Counted from the first letter of the stretch, positions 1-5,148 are shown. The stretch is DNA of 6,165 nt from Chloroflexota bacterium (GCA_016210425.1 JACQUE010000195.1:1-6165), one strand, 5' to 3'. A program made the numbers and translations. The notes: generated by a model from the sequence alone, not told the origin.

Positions 1-54
1 CGCCAGGTCCTGGAGGCGACGCACCAGGGGGCCGCCGTAGGGTACATGCTGTAG
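1..54 (+). CDS. possible C-terminal end of a gene cut by the window edge
   Basis: Reading from base 1, this frame gives about 17 residues ending ...QGAAVGYML before a TAG at 52-54. The composition looks protein-like, but 17 codons cannot identify a family. If real, the gene is convergent with the YHS gene, and the hairpin at 83-100 lies between the two stops. The minus strand over the same bases is also open, with a readable ...HVPYGGPLVRRLQ stretch, so a minus-strand gene is an alternative. This is a weak call based only on an open frame. Confidence 0.25.
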   Translation, partial: RQVLEATHQGAAVGYML

Positions 55-82
55 GCAGGGGCCGTAACCGGCACGAGAAGGG

Positions 83-100
83 CGCGCCCCAACGGGCGCG
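83..100. terminator. GC hairpin between convergent gene ends, possible terminator
   Basis: CGCGCCC (83-89) and GGGCGCG (94-100) form a perfect 7-bp stem around the 4-nt loop CAAC. It begins 20 bases past the stop of the minus-strand YHS gene and 28 bases past the TAG of the possible plus-strand gene end. No run of T follows on either strand, so it is not a classical intrinsic terminator. The location suggests transcript-end function. Confidence 0.35.
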
Positions 101-119
101 GGCGTATCTCATGGCGACG

Positions 120-302
120 TCAGGCGCTAATCTGGCCCGGTTCCTCTTCTCCCCAGTCGCCTCCGATGTACTCTTCAGGCTCCCTATCGAAGGCCGCCTT
201 ACAGCCTGGCCCGCAGAAGTAGTAGGTCTCTCCTTGATATCTGGAGGTTGCCGGTGCGTTACGTTCATCCACTTCCATGCCGCAAACGGGGTCTCTTGCC
301 AT
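120..302 (-). CDS. YHS-domain metal-binding small protein
   Basis: This 60-residue protein is essentially one YHS domain. It opens MARDPVCGMEVD, with the hallmark DPVCGM including Cys7, and continues YQGETYYFCGPGC (Cys30, Cys34), a Phe four residues later and PEEY. The conserved cysteines are thought to bind copper or other soft metals. YHS domains occur alone or at the ends of copper P-type ATPases and in metal-tolerance clusters. No signal peptide or membrane segment is visible, so it should be cytoplasmic. The ATG at 302 is chosen because AAGGAGG lies 5 nt upstream of it. The longer frame from a GTG at 353 has no such site and adds a non-conserved leader. The last 15 residues are acidic and low-complexity. 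It diverges from the SHOCT gene at 543. The domain call is firm; the metal and partner are inferred. Confidence 0.9.
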   Translation of the reverse strand: MARDPVCGMEVDERNAPATSRYQGETYYFCGPGCKAAFDREPEEYIGGDWGEEEPGQISA

Positions 303-450
303 CGTTTCCTCCTTGGGGCCCAGCGGCCGGACACCTTGTTGTGCGCCTGCCACTGGGGACTGCTTGGCATCGCAAATCGGAACTTGCTGCTAAAGACGCG
401 AGCTACGTTGCGAAGACTTTCGGTGGCTGGTTGAGGAACTTGAGGACTGG

Positions 451-479
451 TTGGGCGGAACTGACTTATGACTTATACT
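451..479 (+). promoter_or_regulatory. putative sigma70-like promoter of the SHOCT gene
   Basis: A -10 element TATACT (474-479, five of six consensus bases) follows a weak -35 TTGGGC (451-456) with an ideal 17-bp spacer. Transcription would begin near 486, giving a leader of about 57 nt before the ATG at 543. The -10 lies inside the palindrome at 474-485, so a protein bound there would block polymerase. Confidence 0.4.
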
Positions 480-485
480 AGTATA
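474..485. promoter_or_regulatory. 12-bp perfect palindrome TATACTAGTATA, possible operator
   Basis: The site is perfectly self-complementary and contains ATACT/AGTAT half-sites. The same half-sites form the inverted repeat upstream of the Fur-family gene (2366-2380), where one extra base separates them. It overlaps the predicted -10 of the SHOCT gene. Use as a repressor site is inferred. Confidence 0.4.
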
Positions 486-542
486 TGACGATAACCCAGT
501 CAATACAGATTCATTGAGATGGAGATTGAGACGGAGGATGAT

Positions 543-785
543 ATGTGGGACATGCACGGAGGGGGCGGCTGGTGGATGATATCGGGTTGGCTCTGGGTGA
601 TACTCTTCTGGGCAGTGGTGATAGGCCTGGTCGTCTGGGTTGTGGGAAGACTGACGGGGAGACGTGAGCTCCCTCCTGGGCAGGAGCGAGTTACGCCTCA
701 AGAGATCGCCAGGATGCGTTACGCTCGCGGCGAGATCTCGCGCGAGGAGTTTGAGCAGATTATACGCGACCTCTCGGAGCGGTAG
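543..785 (+). CDS. small membrane protein with C-terminal SHOCT domain
   Basis: This 80-residue protein has three parts. The N-terminus is short and rich in Met, His, Gly and Trp (MWDMHGGGGWWM). One hydrophobic helix spans about residues 13-34. After a Arg-rich linker, residues about 50-78 form a SHOCT (short C-terminal) domain with the typical pattern MRYARGEISREEFEQIIRDL. SHOCT domains are short helical modules of uncertain biochemical role, often at the ends of small membrane proteins, including ones near copper or heavy-metal genes. The ATG at 543 is preferred over the one at 519 because GGAGG (533-537) lies 5 nt upstream; the upstream start lacks a comparable site and adds only an acidic octapeptide. 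It diverges from the YHS gene and converges with the 71-aa gene. The domain call is firm; a metal role is inferred from neighbours and the Met/His-bearing N-terminus. Confidence 0.85.
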   Translation: MWDMHGGGGWWMISGWLWVILFWAVVIGLVVWVVGRLTGRRELPPGQERVTPQEIARMRYARGEISREEFEQIIRDLSER

Positions 786-863
786 AGGCGTTGGTTGCGG
801 CGCACGCTGGCCACTTGCCTGCACGTCCTTGCTACCATGGCAGCGGATTCTTCATCCGGCTAC

Positions 864-1079
864 TCAATAGGCTGAGCTGTCTTCGAAGTCCGGCTGGTCT
901 TCGAACACGCACCAACCAGATACGTCATCCCACCGGAAAAGCCCTACAACCGTTTCACCCCTTTTGAGAAGGAGCACTTCCGTGGGAGTAGCGCCGCCCG
1001 CGATCGCTTGCTTCGCCACGTCAGCTCTGTCAGCCTTGGCCCTGACGACGTTGCCGTTCTTCAGGTGGACTTCAACCAT
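864..1079 (-). CDS. unrecognised 71-aa protein downstream of the ZIP transporter
   Basis: I do not recognise this family. The protein opens MVEVHLKNGNVVRAKAD, has a central VLLLKRGETVVGLFRWDDVSGW, and ends in an acidic tail (about residues 60-68). Alternating hydrophobic residues suggest a small beta-rich fold. There is no signal peptide, membrane helix or metal-binding motif; the single cysteine is Cys57. The ATG at 1079 is strongly supported by AAGGAG 7 nt upstream; a longer frame to 1139 has no such site. The gene lies 96 bp downstream of the ZIP transporter on the same strand, so it may be co-transcribed with the Fur-ZIP pair, although weak -10-like sequences in the gap could give it its own promoter. 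The clear SD and sensible composition argue that it is real. Confidence 0.75.
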   Translation of the reverse strand: MVEVHLKNGNVVRAKADRADVAKQAIAGGATPTEVLLLKRGETVVGLFRWDDVSGWCVFEDQPDFEDSSAY

Positions 1080-1175
1080 AGCATCTCTCCTTCTATAGAC
1101 TAATAGATCGCCCTGGTCCATAGACGCTTGCGCGTCCAAGGCGACTTCTCACGACACTAAAAACGTCAGGTTGTT

Positions 1176-1934
1176 CTAAGGGAGTAGCTGCTTTAGCAGT
1201 TGTTCCGATGCATAGAAAAGCGCAAAACCGACAAGTACCCACAGGAAGACGAGCCTGGAAGGCATCCGGGCGGCGGCTGGAAGGAGGTCGCTCGCGCCGA
1301 TGTGAATGAAAGTCCCTGCCGCCAGGGCGAGGAAGACCTGGACAAGGAACGGGTCGATATTCCCGATCACAAGAGTAACAGCCGTTCCCAGTACCGTCGT
1401 CAGTCCAACAGCCACCGCCGCTATCAGGGCTCTTTTCCTTCCCCATCCTCCTGCCCTAATGGTAGCAGCTACTGAGAAGCCGGAGCCGACGTCGTGGGCC
1501 ATCACCGCCAAGAACATAATCACCCCCAGCGATGTGCTCGTGAGAAAGCCCGCGCCTATCGCCACGCCGTCAAAGAAATCATGAGCCGCCCAACCGACTA
1601 TAGATGCCAAGCCAACGGCGGGGCTGATGGCGGTTTCCGTTGTGCGTGTTGTGTTTCGTTGACGCTTGGCAAAGAAACCTTCCAAGAGGTGTTCGCTAAC
1701 GTAGATGAGGAGGAAACCAAGCATTATATAGGGAGCGGCATCGGAGCCCTCCGCCAGCGCTTCAGGTATGACGTCCAGGAATACAGCGGCTAGGAGAAAG
1801 CCTCCGCCTAGGGCAAGATAATTGCCTATCGTGGCTGGGGGCAGGTGGCGGCGAAAGGTGACAATGCTGCCCCCTACGGCATTGGCCAGTACAGTCAAGA
1901 AGCTGAGAAGGAGCGCGTATCCCTCGATCGGCAT
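1176..1934 (-). CDS. ZIP-family divalent metal transporter
   Basis: This 252-residue polytopic membrane protein has about eight hydrophobic segments (roughly 5-25, 36-56, 68-86, 106-128, 133-158, 167-191, 195-220, 228-248), the size and topology of bacterial ZIP (ZupT-like) importers. The fourth segment carries the transport-site signature HDFFDGVAIG (His118, Asp119, Asp122). The fifth has MAHDVGSGFS (His147, Asp148) where most ZIPs have HEIP(E/H), so one side of the metal site is altered. Asp54 and Glu58, Glu81-His82 and His211 are other possible ligands. Between segments 3 and 4 is a short basic, Thr-rich loop instead of the His-rich loop of many ZIPs. The ATG at 1934 overlaps the regulator's stop by one base (TAATG), implying translational coupling. 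ZIPs import Zn, Fe or Mn into the cytoplasm; which metal is not decided by sequence. Confidence 0.88.
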   Translation of the reverse strand: MPIEGYALLLSFLTVLANAVGGSIVTFRRHLPPATIGNYLALGGGFLLAAVFLDVIPEALAEGSDAAPYIMLGFLLIYVSEHLLEGFFAKRQRNTTRTTETAISPAVGLASIVGWAAHDFFDGVAIGAGFLTSTSLGVIMFLAVMAHDVGSGFSVAATIRAGGWGRKRALIAAVAVGLTTVLGTAVTLVIGNIDPFLVQVFLALAAGTFIHIGASDLLPAAARMPSRLVFLWVLVGFALFYASEQLLKQLLP

Positions 1935-2356
1935 TATGCCCTATCTGTCCGGCATGTCTGGCACCGGCCATAGATCTCGATCCGGTGCCCTACGACCTGA
2001 TAGCTGCTCTCCCGAGAGACTCGCTCAATGAGGTCGGTTACGTCGCAGCCGAAGATGTCGGCTACGCTGCCACATTCGATGCAAACGAGGTGGTGGTGAT
2101 GGCCTTGGCGACTTAGGATGTACTCCATGCTGCCATCGGCCAGGAGCACGCGGCAGAGAAGGCCGAGCTTGACCATGAGGCGTAATGTCCGGTAGACCGT
2201 GGCCCTGCCGATGCTGGGTATGACATCCACTATCTCCTCGGCCCGAAAGTGGCCGTCCCGGACGGCCACGGCCTCCAGTACCGCCCGCGTCGCAGGCGAG
2301 ACCTTACGGCTGCTCGATTCGATCTCCTCGACCCACCCCTCGATTAAGCTGTCCAT
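1934..2356 (-). CDS. Fur-family metalloregulator (Fur/Zur/PerR type)
   Basis: This 140-residue protein has the two-part Fur layout. An N-terminal winged helix (about 1-82) has recognition helix IGRATVYRTLRLMVKLGLL (49-67). The dimerisation domain has a GHHHHLVCIECG segment (His86-89, Cys92, Cys95), HRIEIYG (His124) and a C-terminal CQTC (Cys132, Cys135). The two CxxC pairs form the structural zinc site. His36, His87/His89 and His124 match regulatory-site ligands. The usual acidic or Cys ligand before the histidines appears as Ile80/Leu81, with Glu78 nearby, so the metal specificity cannot be read off. The ATG at 2356 has AGGAAGG a few bases upstream. The gene is first in an operon with the ZIP transporter (TAATG overlap). 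That favours control of metal uptake and makes Zur the leading guess, with Fur or Mn sensing as alternatives. Confidence 0.93.
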   Translation of the reverse strand: MDSLIEGWVEEIESSSRKVSPATRAVLEAVAVRDGHFRAEEIVDVIPSIGRATVYRTLRLMVKLGLLCRVLLADGSMEYILSRQGHHHHLVCIECGSVADIFGCDVTDLIERVSRESSYQVVGHRIEIYGRCQTCRTDRA

Positions 2357-2365
2357 CCGCCTTCC

Positions 2366-2380
2366 TGATACTTAGTATCA
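2366..2380 (-). promoter_or_regulatory. 7-1-7 inverted repeat, probable Fur-family autoregulatory operator
   Basis: TGATACT-T-AGTATCA is a perfect 7-bp inverted repeat around one base, the 7-1-7 geometry of Fur/PerR/Zur boxes. It ends 10 bp upstream of the regulator's ATG and abuts its SD. A plausible -35 (TTGACC, minus strand, 2416-2411) lies upstream, with weak -10 candidates in 2382-2393, so the site would sit at or just after the transcription start and allow repression of the regulator-transporter operon. Confidence 0.65.
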
Positions 2381-2442
2381 CAATAGTAGGTTAACATCCG
2401 CTCCGTTGGCGGTCAAGGGATCGATCGGAGGTCGGGCTAGAC

Positions 2443-3273
2443 CTAGCTCTCGCGGTTAGCCCGCTTCATAGCGGCGCGGGCCATCGCGCGGCGGGCAGCC
2501 CGCGACTGAGTGGCTCGGTGTCGGTGGCGGTACCAGAGGGCGGTCCCGCAGGCAACGAAGGCGACAACCGAGATGATCTGGGCTACAGGCAACTCACCGG
2601 CCTTCCAGTTGCCGATGCGGAGGAACTCCAGAAGGAACCTTCCCAGCGGGTAGAGCATGCCGTAGAGCAAGACTATGTCTCCGTCACGCAGGCGGCCGGC
2701 AAAGCGCCTCGCCGCGAACAGGAGGATGACGAAACTGAGCAGGTTCCACATCGACTCGTAGAAGAAGAGGGGGTGGAACTTCTCGTATGATGTGTAGCCC
2801 TCTACCCTGTGGCCCAGGTCTATGTTTATGCCCCAGGGCAAGTTAGTGGGGCGCCCGTAAAGCTCCTGGTTGAAGTAGTTGCCCCAGCGGCCTATGGCCT
2901 GAACCAGGATAAGGCCAGGGGCTCCGATGTCCAGCCAACGAGGCACGCTCAGGTGGTTCAGCCTTGCGTAGATGAACATGCCCGTAATGGAGCCGACTAT
3001 GGCGCCGAAGATACCGATGCCGCCCTTCCATAGCGCCGGTATAAGCTGCGGGTTTTCCCTGTAGTACTGCCACTGATCGATGACATGGTACGCGCGCGCA
3101 CCGATCAGGGCCAGGACGAGACAGACGACCAGGGCCGAGAAGACATGGTTGGGGTCTTCGCCGCGGCGTTTTGCCTCCCGTTGGGCAACCAGGGCGCCGG
3201 CCAGCAGGCCGATAACGATCAGTAGGCTATACCAGCGCAGACCAAACGAGCCGATCTTAAAGGCGTATTCCAT
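2443..3273 (-). CDS. lgt: prolipoprotein diacylglyceryl transferase
   Basis: Lgt is an inner-membrane enzyme that transfers a diacylglyceryl group from phosphatidylglycerol to the lipobox cysteine of prolipoproteins, the first step of lipoprotein maturation. The 276-residue protein is of normal length and has about seven hydrophobic segments. The family signature is clear: GRWGNYFNQELYG (128-140; Arg129 matches the essential Arg143 of E. coli). Also present are HPLFFYES (167-174) and GRFLLEFLR (211-219; Arg212 and Glu216 match E. coli Arg239/Glu243). The E. coli His103 position is Phe here (GIGIFGAIVG), as I recall for some non-proteobacterial Lgts. The tail (250-276) is Arg-rich and presumably cytoplasmic. 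ATG at 3273 is chosen, with AGGGTGG 8 nt upstream; GTG at 3285 is possible. It starts 17 nt after the HAD phosphatase stop, so the two are probably co-transcribed. Confidence 0.95.
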   Translation of the reverse strand: MEYAFKIGSFGLRWYSLLIVIGLLAGALVAQREAKRRGEDPNHVFSALVVCLVLALIGARAYHVIDQWQYYRENPQLIPALWKGGIGIFGAIVGSITGMFIYARLNHLSVPRWLDIGAPGLILVQAIGRWGNYFNQELYGRPTNLPWGINIDLGHRVEGYTSYEKFHPLFFYESMWNLLSFVILLFAARRFAGRLRDGDIVLLYGMLYPLGRFLLEFLRIGNWKAGELPVAQIISVVAFVACGTALWYRHRHRATQSRAARRAMARAAMKRANRES

Positions 3274-3290
3274 ATCTCTAGCCACCCTAA

Positions 3291-4001
3291 CTACGTATGC
3301 CGGGCATCGCTCCCTAAAGCCCCTGCTGCGGCGATCCCCCGCTCGATATGCCGTATAATCTCGCCGAAGTCATCACATGATATGAAGCTCATTGCGTTGG
3401 CCTCACAGTGCTCCTTAAGCGCACCCCTGGCCATGAGCAAGTCGGCTTTTGGGGCCGGGCAAATGTCGGTGAAGCCATCGCCGCCGTAAGCTACCATGTA
3501 ACCCCTGTCCTTGAGCTGCTCCAGGCGGGCGCACTTGCAGTGGCCCGCCGTCTCACAGATGCGATGCCCCTCCGCGTAGCCCATAGCCAGGTGGCCGTTC
3601 ACGAAGTTAGCCTTCGCTGCCGTCCAGCGCAGGCGGCCAAGCCCCCAGTGATTCAGAAGCCCCTCGATATAGAAATCGAGCCCACAGGAGACGATCTCAA
3701 GGAGGATGCCTCTCTTCTCGCAGAAATCGGCCAGGGTCTGGAGCCCGGGCCGAAGCCTGGCGTGGGTTGTAGCGTAGGCGAGGAGCTCCTCTTTGCGCGC
3801 CGGCAAGCAAGCGAACTCGCGCTCAAGACACTCGCGGCCGGAGATGATGCCCGCTTTCCGCATGGGGACGAACTTACGCCAATCACCCGCTGCGAACGTG
3901 TCCAGTAGCATCTCCCCGACATCGCGCTCGGTAACCGTGCCGTCGAAGTCGAGGAGAACCGCCCATTTCGCCAGGTCCACGTCACGCCCGCTTGCTGCCA
4001 T
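3291..4001 (-). CDS. HAD-superfamily (IB) phosphatase, MtnX-like
   Basis: This 236-residue protein has the HAD phosphatase motifs in order. Motif I is DFDGT (nucleophile Asp18, acid/base Asp20), motif II VSCG (Ser105), motif III a lysine in GHCKC (Lys156), and motif IV GGDGFTDICPA (Asp175, Asp179). The insertion between motifs I and II is a helical cap as in subfamily IB (phosphoserine phosphatase, MtnX). The GHCKC stretch and CPAPKAD ending resemble MtnX-like phosphatases of methionine salvage (2-hydroxy-3-keto-5-methylthiopentenyl-1-phosphate phosphatase), but no other salvage gene is nearby, so the substrate is open. The ATG at 4001 is preferred; a GTG at 4037 lies against the hairpin and has no SD. 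Even at 4001 the SD is poor (AGGA 11 nt away), and an extended -10 sits almost on the start codon. It lies directly upstream of lgt. Confidence 0.85.
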   Translation of the reverse strand: MAASGRDVDLAKWAVLLDFDGTVTERDVGEMLLDTFAAGDWRKFVPMRKAGIISGRECLEREFACLPARKEELLAYATTHARLRPGLQTLADFCEKRGILLEIVSCGLDFYIEGLLNHWGLGRLRWTAAKANFVNGHLAMGYAEGHRICETAGHCKCARLEQLKDRGYMVAYGGDGFTDICPAPKADLLMARGALKEHCEANAMSFISCDDFGEIIRHIERGIAAAGALGSDARHT

Positions 4002-4009
4002 CGGAGATA

Positions 4010-4040
4010 ATCCTAGCACAGCGGCAAAGGAAGGCACAAC
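4010..4040 (-). promoter_or_regulatory. possible promoter for the HAD-lgt pair
   Basis: On the minus strand, TGC-TAGGAT makes an extended -10 (TAGGAT at 4015-4010), with a weak -35 TTGTGC (4040-4035) 18 bp upstream. Transcription would begin near 4003, almost at the ATG (4001), which would make the message nearly leaderless and match the poor SD. The elements are imperfect, so confidence is low. Confidence 0.3.
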
Positions 4041-4045
4041 ATGAA

Positions 4046-4070
4046 GGGCGATAGCCGGAAGCTATCGCCC
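4046..4070 (-). terminator. strong hairpin downstream of the thioredoxin reductase gene
   Basis: GGGCGATAGC (4046-4055) and GCTATCGCCC (4061-4070) form a perfect 10-bp stem with a 5-nt loop. It lies 76 nt past the reductase stop and upstream of the HAD gene. On the minus strand the stem is followed by TTCATGTTGTG, only moderately T-rich. It most likely terminates the hydrolase-reductase transcript, with some read-through possible. Confidence 0.6.
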
Positions 4071-4105
4071 AAGGCTTTGAGCGAGATGCAGCGTTTGGTC
4101 ACCAG

Positions 4106-4119
4106 GCCAGGCGCCTGGC
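4106..4119. repeat. 14-bp perfect palindrome in the reductase 3' region
   Basis: GCCAGGCGCCTGGC is perfectly self-complementary with no central spacer. It lies between the reductase stop (4146) and the hairpin at 4046-4070. Flanking GCGTTTG and CAAAGC are imperfect complements that could extend the structure. As RNA it would need to sacrifice central pairs to form a loop. It may be a second 3' end structure or a protein site; no role is assigned. Confidence 0.5.
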
Positions 4120-4145
4120 AAAGCACGAAGGTGGCCGCAACCAGC

Positions 4146-5117
4146 CTACTCTGCGCTACATGCCATGGCGTGGAGCTCGCAAGAATGGGGATGAGAGGTG
4201 ACACATTTGTAAGCGGATGTGGCCGCTATGACGCCCTGCGCAGTCGCGGTGATGGTCTGCTTCAGGTCTCCCGCGCCATCCGTAACATCTCCCGCTGCAA
4301 AGACGCCACGCACGTTGGTGCGCATGAGCTTGTCCACCGCGATCTCTTTCTTGCTGTTTAGCTTCACTCCCAGTGCCTGCGCCAACGTTGTCCGAGGGTC
4401 AGCGCCGATCTCCACGAACACCCTGCCCACGGCTAGCTCTTTTGTCCCCTGGAAATCCCGGTCCAGGGCCAGACCCTCGACGACGTTGTTTCCCCGAATG
4501 CCCACAACGTTCGTGCCGAGGAGGATGTCCACGTTAGGGCTCCTCTCCAGTTCGTGGACGTTTATCGGCTCCGCTCTTGAAAACCTATCGCCTCGGTAGA
4601 TTATATAAACGTGCTTGGCGTATTTTGCTACAAGGAGGGCGCCTTTCACCGCGGCATCGCCACCACCGACGACGGCTGCTACCGCCCCCTTGGACAGCGG
4701 CGCATCGCAGACGGAGCAGTAGGAGATCCCTTTGCCGGTTAGCTCTTCCTCCTTGGGCAACATCAGCTTACGACGCTCCCTGCCCACGGCGATGATCACC
4801 GTTTTCCCCTGGTAGCTAACGTCGGCAACCCTGGCCGAGAAACACGCATCCGTTTTCTCGATCTGGTCGACGCGGTCATCGATGATCTCGACTCCCAATG
4901 CCTCTACCTGCTCCCGCATCTTCATCATCAGGTCAAACCCGTCGACATGACCGAGGCCAGGGTAGTTCTCGATGACGCCGGCGATGCCCGTATCGCCTCC
5001 GAACTGCTCGCCGATGACCAGTGTCTTCATTCGGTAGCGGGCCGCGTAGAGGGCAGCGCCGAAGGCAGCCGCCCCCGCGCCAACTATAAGGACATCGTAC
5101 AGATCATCCTGGGGCAT
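4146..5117 (-). CDS. thioredoxin-reductase-like FAD/dithiol oxidoreductase
   Basis: This 323-residue protein has the low-molecular-weight thioredoxin reductase layout. It has an N-terminal FAD site VGAGAAAFGAALYAAR (12-27), an IENYPG segment (49-54), the redox pair CSVC (134-137) followed by DAP, a nucleotide-binding GGGDAA (151-156), and a C-terminal FAD motif AAGDVTD (274-280) with ATAQG. Normally it reduces thioredoxin using NADPH in the cytoplasm. Two oddities stand out. The segment usually written HRRDxxRA is YRGDRFSRA (174-182), which removes an arginine used for the NADPH phosphate. The last 20 residues hold Cys305, Cys313 and Cys320 plus His309, His311 and His316. ATG at 5117 has AAGGAG 8 nt upstream; the GTG at 5126 overlaps that region and is less likely. 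It lies 66 bp downstream of the hydrolase gene. A ferredoxin- or NADH-linked relative is possible, so trxB is not asserted. Confidence 0.88.
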   Translation of the reverse strand: MPQDDLYDVLIVGAGAAAFGAALYAARYRMKTLVIGEQFGGDTGIAGVIENYPGLGHVDGFDLMMKMREQVEALGVEIIDDRVDQIEKTDACFSARVADVSYQGKTVIIAVGRERRKLMLPKEEELTGKGISYCSVCDAPLSKGAVAAVVGGGDAAVKGALLVAKYAKHVYIIYRGDRFSRAEPINVHELERSPNVDILLGTNVVGIRGNNVVEGLALDRDFQGTKELAVGRVFVEIGADPRTTLAQALGVKLNSKKEIAVDKLMRTNVRGVFAAGDVTDGAGDLKQTITATAQGVIAATSAYKCVTSHPHSCELHAMACSAE

Positions 5118-5148
5118 GAAGCCCACTCCTTCCAGCCTTTCTTCACAT

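Larger units (their letters stand above)
303..542. other. 240-bp divergent intergenic region between the YHS and SHOCT genes
   Basis: No credible gene is seen here. The half next to the SHOCT gene carries an imperfect tandem repeat (CTGGTTG..GGAACT-like units at 427-440 and 447-462), a 9-bp-spaced TGAGGA pair (432-437, 441-446), a perfect tandem GACTTAT (463-469, 470-476) and a 12-bp palindrome (474-485). The half next to the YHS gene has its SD but no obvious promoter elements. It probably holds promoters and regulator sites for both genes. Confidence 0.6.

Noticed and set aside
111..434. 107-aa plus-strand open frame
   Set aside because: Antisense to the YHS gene, no SD, and no recognisable domain.
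390..824. 144-aa minus-strand open frame across the SHOCT gene
   Set aside because: Low-complexity Ser/Pro/His composition with no family features; it is antisense to the well-supported SHOCT gene.
1123..1136. 5-bp hairpin GACGC/GCGTC between the ZIP and 71-aa genes as a terminator
   Set aside because: Stem too short and no T-run follows, so it does not argue against co-transcription.
3408..3908. 166-aa plus-strand open frame
   Set aside because: Antisense to the HAD phosphatase, whose four catalytic motifs are intact; no domain seen in the plus-strand translation.
4071..4145. possible tRNA or small RNA gene in the gap after the reductase
   Set aside because: No T-loop sequence (GTTCGA-like), no acceptor-stem pairing and no CCA context; the inverted repeats do not fold as a cloverleaf by eye.
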